The notes beneath the pieces were generated by a model. That model saw only the letters and a list, made by a program, of their open reading frames with translations, made no database searches and had not been told where the DNA came from. The position numbers were made by a program, and so were the translations under genes. 64,000 bases of DNA from Stratiformator vulcanicus (lineage in GTDB: Bacteria; Planctomycetota; Planctomycetia; Planctomycetales; Planctomycetaceae), in assembly GCF_007744515.1 (NCBI RefSeq), contig NZ_CP036268.1:3612088-3676087 (forward strand), in the 5' to 3' direction. How positions within the stretch are numbered: the stretch's first letter is position 1; every line of letters starts with the position of its first letter. Below, one piece after another: positions 1-9,023 of the stretch.

Positions 1-425
<425 letters not shown>

Positions 426-723
426 TCTACTGTTCCTTAATCTCAGATGATTCGATTGTCTTCGGGACGGAAAAATGGAATCGGCTCGTGCAGACGCAAA
501 GCCGATATGAGTCGCTATTCAGTAAGGAGTATAGACAGCCCCTTGACCCGTTCAAGCAACGCCGATCTCGAACGGGCCGAGGCCGCTACTACTGCTGAGG
601 CCGCACGGATCAAACCGTATTCGGCTCTCACGACAGTTGAGAAGTGCCCGTATTTCAAAGGCACAAACCGTCTTGGGCGGGAGAGCCGAACGCCTCCCGC
701 CGACCGATCGAGCTGACGCCGAA
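426..723. other. Intergenic region upstream of the peroxiredoxin
   Basis: This stretch of 298 bases must carry the peroxiredoxin promoter on the minus strand. Bases 676-701 form an 8-bp hairpin (GGCGGGAG paired with CTCCCGCC) just past the stop of the neighbouring minus-strand gene, a possible weak terminator without a T-run. Short reading frames here show no recognisable protein. Confidence 0.5.
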
Positions 724-2022
724 TTACAGTCCGGCATCAATCACGATCAGCGTTCCGGGTGAGAGCGGTTTGCCGTCGCTGGCCTTTTTGCTCTCGTCCG
801 CGGTGCCGACGACACAGACGAACAAACGCCCGTCCTTGTCGAACGCAATCCCCGCCGGTTTATCGAGGCTGAGGACCTTCTTTGTCGTCACTTCATCGCC
901 GTCAATCATGACTTCGAACAAGCCGGCGTTGTCAGGCTCGGCCCAAGCGAAATCGGTGACGTACATCTTGTCGGTCTTCGGGCTGATCGCGAGACCGGCC
1001 GGGTCGCTCAGTCCGAGTTCATACTTCTTTTTCAGTTCTTTTGATTCGGCGTCAAAAGCGAGCAGCAGGGCATCGCCCGGGAGATTGATCTCTCCCATCT
1101 GCCCGACGTAGAGCGTCTTGCCGTCTTTGCTGAGCTCAACCGGCACGGGAGCATCGACGCCGACCAATTCTTTCGTGGCAATTCCCGGCTTCAGTTCGGT
1201 CGGCTTGCCATCTTCAATGGGAATTTCGAGTACCCAGCCCTTGGTGTCGTCGCCATTGGCACTGACGAAAATCGAATTTTCGCCGACGGCCACGTCGTAG
1301 AAGTTACCCTCGCCTTTGCCGACTTCGGCATCCGGCTTGAGTGGACCAAGGGTGAACTTGGCGTCTTTGGCCTCGTCCATCGGATTTTCGGCCGGCTCGT
1401 TCTTCACCTGATAAATGCGGACGACCTCTTCGTTGTCGGGTCGGCTTCCGTCGCCGACCACGAGCATGTCGGCTCCCATGAAGTCGAGTCCGAGCGGGCC
1501 GATGTCATACTTCGGACCCTTGCCGTAGACATCTTTGGGGTAGCCGGCGATCTCAAGCGAAACGGCGTGTCCTTTCGGATCGTAGCGGTAAATGCCGTAG
1601 CGGCTGGCGACAAACACGTGGCCGGTCGCTTCATGCACGGCAACGCCTGTCGGCGTTTCAAGATTCGTGACAAGGACCGTCGGCTCAGGGCCTTCCGGCT
1701 CCTTCTCGCCTTCTTTCTCTTCGCCCTCTCCGGTCACTTCCTCAGCCGCTTCCTCAACTTTTTCTTTGACTTCTTTTGCGGCTTCCTTGGTTTTTTCAGC
1801 CGCTTCTTTGGCGGTCTCTTCGACCGACTCCGCGGCATCTTCGACAGCTTTCTTGGTCTCTTCAGCCGCATTTTCAGCAGCCTCTTTGGTCTCTTCGACG
1901 ACTTCTTCGGCGGTCGTTTCGCCTTCCTTCTCGCCCTCTTGATCCTGGGCATAGAGCGGCATCGATGCCGCAAACATGAAGAGTGCCGTCAATAGCCAAG
2001 CCGCAGTCAATCGAAGGTTCAT
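724..2022 (-). CDS. Secreted protein with Lys/Glu-rich helical repeat and beta-propeller-like domain
   Basis: A predicted secreted protein of 432 residues with unknown role. The first ~26 residues are a signal peptide ending near MPLYAQ. Residues ~30-100 are a highly charged Ala/Glu/Lys helix with 11-residue-like periodicity (units such as AEETKKAVEDA), resembling LEA or apolipoprotein-type amphipathic helices. The rest has short blades typical of NHL/SMP-30 beta-propellers, for example TPTGVAVHEATGHVFVAS, DPAGLAISPKTDKMYVTD and KPAGIAFDKDGRLFVCV. I chose ATG at 2022 because GAGG lies six bases upstream; a TTG four codons earlier is possible. The propeller assignment comes from repeat pattern, not a database hit. 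Confidence 0.75.
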   Translation of the reverse strand: MNLRLTAAWLLTALFMFAASMPLYAQDQEGEKEGETTAEEVVEETKEAAENAAEETKKAVEDAAESVEETAKEAAEKTKEAAKEVKEKVEEAAEEVTGEGEEKEGEKEPEGPEPTVLVTNLETPTGVAVHEATGHVFVASRYGIYRYDPKGHAVSLEIAGYPKDVYGKGPKYDIGPLGLDFMGADMLVVGDGSRPDNEEVVRIYQVKNEPAENPMDEAKDAKFTLGPLKPDAEVGKGEGNFYDVAVGENSIFVSANGDDTKGWVLEIPIEDGKPTELKPGIATKELVGVDAPVPVELSKDGKTLYVGQMGEINLPGDALLLAFDAESKELKKKYELGLSDPAGLAISPKTDKMYVTDFAWAEPDNAGLFEVMIDGDEVTTKKVLSLDKPAGIAFDKDGRLFVCVVGTADESKKASDGKPLSPGTLIVIDAGL

Positions 2023-2185
2023 CGTCGTCCTCAATCCGTATTGTCCGAACGGTTATTCGTATATCCGCGGGATTTCGTCGATCACCCGCAACGCTGAGGC
2101 TATCCATCCTGCCCCATTGATTCAAATTGATCCGGAGTAATTCCCGACCAACGAGACGATCACGGGGGTCGGATGAAAGCTTCGT

Positions 2186-3205
2186 CTACTCCGGTAGGTC
2201 AGGTGCGCTGATATCCGGATAGGATTCGCTGCTGAGTCCTTCTTCCAAGAAAATCACGAGGTCGCTCTTCTCGTTCTCCGTCAGGTTGAGTTCGAACAAC
2301 TCCTCGTCGAGATACTCGTTCTTGATACCGCCCTTGTCGTAATGTTCGACGACTTCCCGAAGCGTCTTGATGCTGCCGTCGTGCATGTACGGGCCGGTCC
2401 GTTTGATTTCTCGAAGCGTCGGCGTTTTGAACGACCCGGTGTCGCCACCGAGCCCGCTGACCACGACGCGGCCTTTGTCGAAGTCGGGTTTGTCCATCCC
2501 GATTCCGATGTTGTGAAACGCGTTGTCGGTGAAGTTCGCCCCGGCATGACAGGCCGAGCAATTCGCCTTCCCGAAGAACAACTCCATCCCACGCTTCGCC
2601 GCGGGCGAGAGGGCCTCTTTGTCGCCATCCTCGAATTTGTCGTACGGGGCGTTGCCCGACAGGATCGTCCGTTCGAATGCTGCGATGGCGACGGCAATTC
2701 GCCCTTCGGTCACTTCACCACCGAAGACCTCTTCGAATTGCCGGCGGTACCCGTCAACGGAATTGAGCCGTTCGATGACACCGTCATTGCCTCCCATGGC
2801 CATACCCATTTCGATGGGGTTCTGAATCGGCCCGAGCGCCTGTTCTTCGAGCGATTTGGCTCGGCCGTCCCAGAATTGGAAGCGGTTGAATGCCGTGTTG
2901 ATGACGGTCGGTGCATTGCGACCACCTTTTTGCCCGCCGACGCCTGACGAAACGGGATTCGGATCGGCCCAACCATGTTTCGGATCGTGGCAACTGGCGC
3001 ACGAGATCGACTTATCCTTCGACAGCCGTTTGTCGAAGTAGAGCTGCTTGCCGAGGCTGACCAGTTCGCCGGTCATCTTCGTTCCCTTGGGAATCGGCAC
3101 TTCGTCGAGCCCTCCCGGAACCTGCAGAAACGAGTGCACGTCATCGGCTGCGGAACAGATGCCGCAGCAAGTCAGTGTGAAGAGTGCGAACAGGATCGGT
3201 CGCAT
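2186..3205 (-). CDS. Dihaem cytochrome c peroxidase (CcpA/MauG family)
   Basis: A periplasmic dihaem enzyme of 339 residues that most likely reduces hydrogen peroxide with electrons from small cytochromes. It has a signal peptide (about residues 1-19) and two CxxCH haem sites, CASCH at 69-73 and CSACH at 216-220. Other family features are FWDGRAKSLEEQ near residue 111 and the conserved TPTLREIKRTGPYMHDGS segment. ATG at 3205 has GAGG six bases upstream and gives a clean signal peptide; longer in-frame extensions would put the signal peptide internally. It lies about 160 bases upstream of the secreted propeller protein on the same strand and may be cotranscribed. MauG-like modification enzymes share this architecture and cannot be excluded. 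Confidence 0.88.
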   Translation of the reverse strand: MRPILFALFTLTCCGICSAADDVHSFLQVPGGLDEVPIPKGTKMTGELVSLGKQLYFDKRLSKDKSISCASCHDPKHGWADPNPVSSGVGGQKGGRNAPTVINTAFNRFQFWDGRAKSLEEQALGPIQNPIEMGMAMGGNDGVIERLNSVDGYRRQFEEVFGGEVTEGRIAVAIAAFERTILSGNAPYDKFEDGDKEALSPAAKRGMELFFGKANCSACHAGANFTDNAFHNIGIGMDKPDFDKGRVVVSGLGGDTGSFKTPTLREIKRTGPYMHDGSIKTLREVVEHYDKGGIKNEYLDEELFELNLTENEKSDLVIFLEEGLSSESYPDISAPDLPE

Positions 3206-3311
3206 TGGGAACCTCGCAAAAACTGGAACATGCCGTGAGTGATGATCTCCCGTTGTAAATGTCGTTCGAACGCGACACAAGCCGCGTGCGATGTCCACGA
3301 GCGCAATCGAG

Positions 3312-3387
3312 CACAAGCCGCGCACGAAGTAAGCGGGTAAGGGAACACGCCCCACACGCTATCCGCTTACTTCGTGCGCGGCTTGTG
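3312..3387. repeat. 25-bp perfect inverted repeat (family A)
   Basis: Arms 3312-3336 and 3363-3387 are exact reverse complements over 25 bp, separated by 26 bases. Extra partial copies of the arm end (ACAAGCCGC or its complement) lie near 3275 and 3410. A diverged copy of the same palindrome is at 47871-47949. It sits between the divergently transcribed peroxidase and asnS, so it is not an ordinary terminator for either. Confidence 0.85.
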
Positions 3388-3482
3388 TTGTCCCTTCGAA
3401 TCCCGTGGGCGGCTTGTGCGCGAAATTCGTGGCAGGGATACTCGTCATTCGGAGCGACATTCCATCATTTGCAGGACGCAGC

Positions 3483-4877
3483 ATGACCGCCCTTCCGCGC
3501 ATCAATCACTTACTCACCTCCGGGAAACCGGGAGAGTCCGTTCGCATCCGCGGCTGGGTCCGCACGCGCCGCGACTCGAAGCAGGGCTTCTCGTTCGTCG
3601 AGGTCAACGACGGAAGTTGCATGGGCAACATCCAGGTCGTCGTACCGGGCGAGGTGCCGGGCTACGCGGAGACAATCAAGTCGGTCACCACCGGAGCGAG
3701 CATCGAAGTTGAAGGCGAGTTGAAGGAGTCACCCGGCAAGGGGCAGCGGGTTGAGGTCGAAGCGTCATCGCTCCGCGTGATCGGTTCAGCCGACCCGGAG
3801 AAATATCCGCTCCAAAAGAAGCGGCACAGCTTCGAATACCTGCGCGAGATCGCTCACCTGCGGCCGCGATCGAATACCTTCGGAGCGGTCGCCCGCGTGC
3901 GAAACCGCATCAGCTACGCTGTCCACGAGTTCTTTCAGTCACGCGGATTTCTCTACATCAATACCCCCGTCATCACGACCAGCGACTGCGAGGGCGCCGG
4001 CGAAATGTTTCAGGTCACCACCCTCGACCTCGCCAAGCTCGCACAGCTTCAGACGACGCTCGACTTCTCGCAGGACTTTTTCGGCAAGCCGGCTTCGCTG
4101 ACAGTGAGCGGGCAATTGGAGGCCGAAATCTACGCGACGTCACTCGGTGACTGCTACACCTTCGGTCCGACGTTCCGCGCCGAGAACTCGAATACCGCTC
4201 GGCATCTGGCCGAGTTCTGGATGATCGAACCGGAGATGCCCTTCTACGAACTGCCGGAGAATATGTCGCTCGCCGAGGAGTTCATCAAATCGGTCTGTCG
4301 GGCCGTGCTCGACGACTGTCAGGAAGATATGGATTTCTTCAATAAGCGGATCGACGACACGGTTCTCGCGACGCTCGACAACATCCTCGCTCACGAATTC
4401 ATCCGGCTGCCCTACACGGAGGCGATCGACATCCTTGAGAAGTCGGGCCAAGAGTTCGAGTACCCGATCGAGTGGGGCCGTGACCTACAGTCGGAGCATG
4501 AGCGCTATCTGACCGAGCAGCACTTCAAGCAGCCGGTGATCCTGCACGACTACCCGCGAACCATCAAACCGTTCTACATGCGGTGCAACGAAGACGGCAA
4601 AACGGTCCGGGCGATGGATGTGCTCGTCCCCCGCGTGGGCGAGATCATCGGCGGCAGCCAACGCGAAGAGCGGCTCGATGTCCTCACCGATCGCATGCAA
4701 GAACAGGACCTCGACCCCGCCGAGTACTGGTGGTACTGCGAACTCCGCGAATACGGCACCGTCCCCCACAGCGGCTTCGGCTTAGGCTTGGAACGTCTTG
4801 TCCAGTTAGTGACCGGGATGCAAAATATCCGCGACGTGATTCCGTTTCCTAGAACGCCGGGACATGCGGAGTTTTGA
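3483..4877 (+). CDS. asnS: Asparagine--tRNA ligase
   Basis: A class IIb aminoacyl-tRNA synthetase of 464 residues that charges tRNA-Asn. The N-terminal OB-fold anticodon-binding domain begins with [26 protein letters not shown]. The catalytic domain carries class II motif 2 ([25 protein letters not shown]) and motif 3 near the C-terminus ([27 protein letters not shown]). The ENSNT signature and SGQLEAE segment separate it from aspartyl enzymes. I chose ATG at 3483, preceded by AGGA, because the extra upstream codons have no counterpart in the family. Length is normal. The initiator tRNA follows about 130 bases downstream on the same strand. Confidence 0.95.
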   Translation: MTALPRINHLLTSGKPGESVRIRGWVRTRRDSKQGFSFVEVNDGSCMGNIQVVVPGEVPGYAETIKSVTTGASIEVEGELKESPGKGQRVEVEASSLRVIGSADPEKYPLQKKRHSFEYLREIAHLRPRSNTFGAVARVRNRISYAVHEFFQSRGFLYINTPVITTSDCEGAGEMFQVTTLDLAKLAQLQTTLDFSQDFFGKPASLTVSGQLEAEIYATSLGDCYTFGPTFRAENSNTARHLAEFWMIEPEMPFYELPENMSLAEEFIKSVCRAVLDDCQEDMDFFNKRIDDTVLATLDNILAHEFIRLPYTEAIDILEKSGQEFEYPIEWGRDLQSEHERYLTEQHFKQPVILHDYPRTIKPFYMRCNEDGKTVRAMDVLVPRVGEIIGGSQREERLDVLTDRMQEQDLDPAEYWWYCELREYGTVPHSGFGLGLERLVQLVTGMQNIRDVIPFPRTPGHAEF

Positions 4878-5006
4878 TGATTTCGCGCGAACCTTCAGCC
4901 AGCTTGTCCTGTCAGGACCGGAACAAACCGGGAGATCGGCGAAATTCCGCGCGGTACTGTTGCCGATCGCCCCACATCGCCGATAGTATTCCTCGCCCAC
5001 ACATGA

Positions 5007-5080
<74 letters not shown>

Positions 5081-5090
5081 CTTTTTCAGT

Positions 5091-5158
5091 GCAGGTGCCA
5101 AGCCAATTGGCACCTGCGACAGAATTTCAGTGCCGGAGCCAAGCCAATTGACTCCGGC
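5091..5158. repeat. Two tandem hairpins with a shared core
   Basis: Hairpin one (5091-5117) has a perfect 11-bp stem, GCAGGTGCCAA paired with TTGGCACCTGC, around the loop GCCAA. Hairpin two (5132-5158) has the same loop and inner bases but a different outer stem, GCCGGAG paired with CTCCGGC, with one C-A mismatch inside. Both follow TTTCAGT. Matching base changes on the two arms suggest a mobile or dispersed palindrome kept for its structure. Confidence 0.8.
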
Positions 5159-5169
5159 GAATCGATCTC

Positions 5170-5201
5170 AAAGCCCACCGGTTGCAACCGGTGGGCTTTT
5201 T
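5170..5201 (+). terminator. Rho-independent terminator after the tRNA
   Basis: Bases 5170-5199 are a perfect 30-base palindrome (arm AAAGCCCACCGGTTG) ending in a T-run to 5201. It can terminate the tRNA or asnS transcript; the symmetry with an A-run on the left also allows termination on the minus strand. Confidence 0.85.
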
Positions 5202-5298
5202 GCATTGGCGACATTTCATCTGGCAAAGTGGTCCGTTCGTGTTCTAACTTTCCGGCAGAAGGGAAATTCACAAGTCGCAGCATTCAAGCAGACCCGAC

Positions 5299-6372
5299 AT
5301 GCCATTTCGCATCCTTTCCCTTGATGGCGGCGGCATCCGTGGCGCCTTTGGGGCCGCATTTCTCGCTGAGATCGAAGAACGGTGCGAATGCCCGCTGGCC
5401 GAGTATTTTGATCTGATCGCCGGCACTTCGACGGGATCGATTATCGCGCTGGCGATCGCATCAGGGCTGAAAGCCTCGGAGGTCGTCACGCTTTATGAAG
5501 AGCACGGCCATGACATCTTTCATCCGCGGCCGCGATTCGTCCCCCAAAATTGGACGAAGATGGTTTACCCGCTCGTCCGTTTCATCTTTCAGCGGCGCAC
5601 CGGTTCCGACATCGACGACTTCTTCCGCTCGCTGTATTGCCCGCAGGCTCTTGAATACGCCTTTGAGTCGACCTTCGGGGACCTGCGGATGCAGGATCTC
5701 CGTGATTCGCGGGTGATTGTACCATCGGTCAACCTGAGCCGCGGCAAGGTCCATGTATTCCGCACCCCGCACCTTCCCGGCGTGGGTGACGCGGCTGACC
5801 TCAGATTGGTCGACATCCTACTCGCGGCCACGGCGGCACCGACTTATTTCCCGCACAAGATGATGCCCGACGGCGACGCCTACTGCGACGGCGGCGTGTG
5901 GGCGAACAATCCAGCCGTCATCGCCGTCGCCGAAGCCGTGAAAATTCGCGACTACTACCGCTGCCCCGAAGATACCGCGCCGGTCGACTTGTCCGATGTC
6001 CATGTCCTGTCGATTGGCACCGGAGATCTGCGGTACGAACTAACGCCGCCCGGCAGCGACGCCGGCTCGCTGTTCTGGGCGCGACACATCGCCGATGTGA
6101 TGGGCACCTCGCAGGTGCAAGGTTCGCAGCTCCCGCTCGATTTCATCCTTGGAAATCGGTACGTGACGATCAATTTCCCGCTTGAAGACCCATCGTGGAC
6201 GCTCGACGCCGTCGATCAGATCGACAATTTTCTCCAACTGGGGCGGGAAAAGGCGAACCGACTGTCCGAGTTTGTCTGCGACCAGTTTCTTGACCGACCG
6301 ACAGATCGATTCGTTCCCTGTTCAGAGGCGGAACATCGAACCGCGCCGGTCTCGGCGGCGTCTCGTCAATAA
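5299..6372 (+). CDS. Patatin-like phospholipase
   Basis: A cytoplasmic patatin-family lipid hydrolase of 357 residues, expected to cleave acyl esters of phospholipids with a Ser-Asp dyad. The oxyanion-hole motif DGGGIRG is at residues 9-15, the nucleophile elbow GTSTG at 42-46 (Ser44), and the catalytic Asp in DGG at 197-199, all intact. Similar stand-alone proteins are common in bacteria; CBASS effectors belong to the same family, but no cyclic-nucleotide synthase or other defence gene lies nearby. The neighbours are a tRNA and a DUF2007 protein, which give no clue to the substrate. The start ATG has no strong Shine-Dalgarno site. Confidence 0.88.
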   Translation: MPFRILSLDGGGIRGAFGAAFLAEIEERCECPLAEYFDLIAGTSTGSIIALAIASGLKASEVVTLYEEHGHDIFHPRPRFVPQNWTKMVYPLVRFIFQRRTGSDIDDFFRSLYCPQALEYAFESTFGDLRMQDLRDSRVIVPSVNLSRGKVHVFRTPHLPGVGDAADLRLVDILLAATAAPTYFPHKMMPDGDAYCDGGVWANNPAVIAVAEAVKIRDYYRCPEDTAPVDLSDVHVLSIGTGDLRYELTPPGSDAGSLFWARHIADVMGTSQVQGSQLPLDFILGNRYVTINFPLEDPSWTLDAVDQIDNFLQLGREKANRLSEFVCDQFLDRPTDRFVPCSEAEHRTAPVSAASRQ

Positions 6373-6412
6373 GATGATCCGCAGCCGGAGGTATCTCGTT
6401 CAGTTCCCACGT

Positions 6413-6462
6413 GTCGGGATTTCCCCGTTGCCAGTTCGCAAGAGTCGGGATTTCCCCGTTGC
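6413..6462. repeat. 19-bp direct repeat, two copies
   Basis: The 19 bases at 6413-6431 recur exactly at 6444-6462 (core GGGATTTCCCCG, itself nearly palindromic). The second copy also lies inside an inverted pair, TTCGCAA and TTGCGAA. The role is unknown. Confidence 0.7.
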
Positions 6463-6575
6463 GAAGCCCTCTTTCTCCGCGTGGAATCAGGTGAGGCATT
6501 TCACCGCAGTGCCTCTTCTTAAATTTCACAAACTTCTTGAATTTCGCAATTCCTGCATCTCGATCCACAATCACC

Positions 6576-6920
6576 ATGTACCGAATTTTCTCGGCCCCCG
6601 AGGCGGCAACTGTCTACATCGCCAAGCAAGCGCTGGAGAATCATGGGATCGAGTCAATCGTCCAGAACGATGGCCTCCAGCAAGCGGCCGGCGATCTTGC
6701 GCCAATCAATGCGTGGGCGGAGCTCTGGATTCTCGACGAAAGTCGACTCACTGAAGCGTCGGCGGTGCTAAGGGATGCCTTCGAGAACCGTGGCGAGGAT
6801 GAAAACAGTCTCGGCGCCTGGCAATGCGAATCGTGCGGCGAGAAACTGCCACCGAGTTTTGACGTCTGCTGGAAGTGCGGCGACAACCGGCCGGAGCCGA
6901 TCACGGGCACGATCAGTTGA
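6576..6920 (+). CDS. DUF2007-like protein with C-terminal zinc ribbon
   Basis: A 114-residue cytoplasmic protein. Residues 1-70 resemble the DUF2007 putative signal-transducing domain, an alpha/beta fold often seen as YRIFSAPEAATVYIAKQALENHGI-type sequence with a conserved WILDES strand. Residues ~84-107 form a zinc ribbon with two CxxC pairs (CESCG and CWKCG). No enzymatic residues are visible. The molecular function is not known for this family; regulation or metal/protein binding is plausible. ATG at 6576 is the natural start of the domain although it lacks a clear ribosome-binding site. The gene is flanked by long intergenic regions and is probably a single-gene unit. Confidence 0.75.
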   Translation: MYRIFSAPEAATVYIAKQALENHGIESIVQNDGLQQAAGDLAPINAWAELWILDESRLTEASAVLRDAFENRGEDENSLGAWQCESCGEKLPPSFDVCWKCGDNRPEPITGTIS

Positions 6921-7444
6921 AAATAAAAGCCTTCGGGATTGCTACGACGGCGGTTCAGAGGTATTGTCCTGCAGCGATCGTGATCATGATTTCACGATCC
7001 ACCCACCAACGCGGCGCTGCCGAACGAGAGGCCCACTAAGAAATTCGGGCCACTGTAACGTCGCTTTCTAGACTTTCGGTAAGCTTATGGGGCGATCAGT
7101 CGCCCGAGACGCTTGCCACCGCTACCCGCCCTTGGTTCGCTGAACCGATTCGGCCGGTTGCACGCGTTCATTGAAACGCACGATCTCTGCGATCCACTCG
7201 TTTGTCGCCGGGCTCAAACCTCGAAATCGACGCGTCAGCAATGTCGCCGACTCGAGGAGCCAACGGCGCGCTTCCGCTCCTTCCCTATCACGGGAATGGT
7301 GCTCAAAGCCCGTACGGGCGACATCACGCATCAAATGACCTACCGGACGAGCATTCTTGTCGAATGACCGTCCAACGCTTGGCAGCCGAACCCCTGAAGG
7401 GAACTTACGGCTCCGAAGCGACCACCGTTTCTGAAGGAAATACG
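6921..7444. other. Long leader region of the DEAD-box helicase
   Basis: These 524 bases hold no gene I can support. A 70-codon reading frame on the minus strand (7122-7334) and an in-frame extension of the helicase upstream of 7445 are open, but neither resembles a known protein. A long 5' untranslated leader would fit the cold-shock control known for many bacterial DEAD-box helicases, but no specific element is recognisable. Confidence 0.4.
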
Positions 7445-8860
7445 TTGAAGAATTTTGCAGACTCTCAGTTAATCGCTCCGGTACTTAAAGCACTCGTTCA
7501 AGAGGGCTACGAAGTACCGACCGCCATTCAGGCCGAAACGATCCCCGCGGCGATGGCCGGCCGTGACGTTCTCGGCTGTGCGCAAACAGGCACCGGCAAG
7601 ACCGCCGCGTTCGCGTTACCCCTGCTGCACCGGCTCGGCACCAAGCCCGGCAAGGCAAAGCCGAACCAGCCACGGGTGCTTGTGCTGGCACCAACCCGTG
7701 AACTCGCCATCCAAATTGGCGACAGCTTCTCCACGTATGGTCGGCAAATGCATCTGCGGCAGGCCCTCGTCTACGGCGGTGTCGGCCAGCAAAAGCAGGT
7801 GCAGGCGCTCCGTCGCGGTGTCCACATTCTCGTCGCAACGCCGGGACGGTTGCTCGACCTGATGAATCAGGGACACATTTCGCTTGATCAATTGGAAGCG
7901 TTCGTTGTCGATGAAGCCGACCGGATGCTCGACATGGGCTTCCTGCCGAGCCTCAAGAAAATCATCGCCACGCTGCCCGTTGAACGGCAGTCGCTGTTTT
8001 TCTCCGCCACGATGCCGCCGAAGATCGTCGAACTGACCGAGCAACTGCTCAATGATCCGCTTCAGATCACGATCGAGCCCGAACAGGCCGATACCGAGCG
8101 GATTGCCCAGCGCGTGTTGTTCGTCGAGCAGAGCGATAAGACCAAAGTGCTCGAAGGGCTGCTGACCGCCGACGATGTCGGCCAAGCGGTCGTGTTTACG
8201 CGGACGAAACGCCGCGCGAACGACCTTGCCGCCCGGCTCAGTCACCACGGCCTTGCCGCCGACGCGATTCACGGCAACAAGTCTCAAAACGCCCGGCAGC
8301 GGACGCTCGACGCGTTCCGACGCGGCAAATTTCGAGTACTCGTCGCGACCGATCTTGCCGCTCGCGGAATTGACGTCGACGGCATCACCCACGTCATCAA
8401 TTTCGAACTGCCCGATGAAGCGGAGAACTATTTGCACCGCATCGGCCGGACCGGACGGGCCGGAGCCACCGGCTGGGCGCTGACCTTGTGCAGCGGCGGC
8501 GAGCGCGGAGACCTCAAAGCGATTGAGCGGCTACTCGGTAATGCGATCCCGGTCGATCCGGAGCACCCGGCCCGCGGCTTTTCCGGTGGTGGCGGCTCCG
8601 GCGAGAAGCCACGTCGCAATCGCCGACGAGACTCGGGTCCCGGCAAACGACCCAAAGGGGGACCTCGTTCAAAGTCGAAGTCGTCGGGTGGTACGCCCTC
8701 ATCCGGTTCATCGCACTCAGGCTCGTCGAGTTCGGGCTCGTCAAGTTCGCACTCAGGCGGCCCGAAGTCGTCCGGCAAGTCTGATGGCAAGGTTCAACGT
8801 CGTCGCCGGAATCGAAGCCGGACCGATCGAAACGCCGCAACGAACATGCAAAGCAGCTGA
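7445..8860 (+). CDS. DEAD-box ATP-dependent RNA helicase, RhlE-like
   Basis: A 471-residue RNA helicase. The motifs occur in order: Q motif (YEVPTAIQAETIP), motif I AQTGTGKT, Ia PTRELA, GG, TPGR, motif II DEAD, motif III SAT, motif IV with VVFTRT, motif V ARGID and motif VI HRIGRTGR. A Gly/Ser/Lys/Arg-rich tail of about 80 residues, probably an RNA-binding extension, follows. I chose TTG at 7445 because AAGGA sits six bases upstream and the protein then begins as RhlE proteins do, with FADSQL just before the Q motif. Likely jobs are ribosome assembly or RNA decay at low temperature; the sequence alone does not separate RhlE from other subfamilies. Confidence 0.9.
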   Translation: MKNFADSQLIAPVLKALVQEGYEVPTAIQAETIPAAMAGRDVLGCAQTGTGKTAAFALPLLHRLGTKPGKAKPNQPRVLVLAPTRELAIQIGDSFSTYGRQMHLRQALVYGGVGQQKQVQALRRGVHILVATPGRLLDLMNQGHISLDQLEAFVVDEADRMLDMGFLPSLKKIIATLPVERQSLFFSATMPPKIVELTEQLLNDPLQITIEPEQADTERIAQRVLFVEQSDKTKVLEGLLTADDVGQAVVFTRTKRRANDLAARLSHHGLAADAIHGNKSQNARQRTLDAFRRGKFRVLVATDLAARGIDVDGITHVINFELPDEAENYLHRIGRTGRAGATGWALTLCSGGERGDLKAIERLLGNAIPVDPEHPARGFSGGGGSGEKPRRNRRRDSGPGKRPKGGPRSKSKSSGGTPSSGSSHSGSSSSGSSSSHSGGPKSSGKSDGKVQRRRRNRSRTDRNAATNMQSS

Positions 8861-8884
8861 TCGGCGAGTTTGCATCGGCCCCGC

Positions 8885-8912
8885 AAAGCCCGTGGTGTCG
8901 ACTGCGGGCTTT
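8885..8912 (+). terminator. Hairpin after the RhlE-like helicase
   Basis: AAAGCCCG at 8885-8892 pairs perfectly with CGGGCTTT at 8905-8912. The T-run is short, so termination strength is uncertain. Confidence 0.55.
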
Positions 8913-8956
8913 CGCGTACTCGGTTTGATTCGGTGTCGCGGTTGATTAGTTTCGTT

Positions 8957-8988
8957 CAGGCATTCGTCGTTGCGATGACGAATGCCTG
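8957..8988. repeat. 12-bp perfect hairpin in front of a secreted-protein gene
   Basis: CAGGCATTCGTC at 8957-8968 pairs exactly with GACGAATGCCTG at 8977-8988 around an 8-base loop. It lies 35 bases upstream of the next start codon and has no T-run, so it could be a leader structure rather than a terminator. Confidence 0.7.
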
Positions 8989-9023
8989 TTCGTCTCATTC
9001 TTCAAGCTGAACCGCGTGCCCGC

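Noticed and set aside
5299..6372. Patatin as a CBASS defence effector
   Set aside because: No cyclic nucleotide synthase, Cap2/Cap3 or other defence gene is nearby.
7122..7334. 70-codon minus-strand frame upstream of the RhlE-like helicase
   Set aside because: It looks protein-like in places but has no recognised family, no ribosome-binding site and lies in the probable helicase leader.
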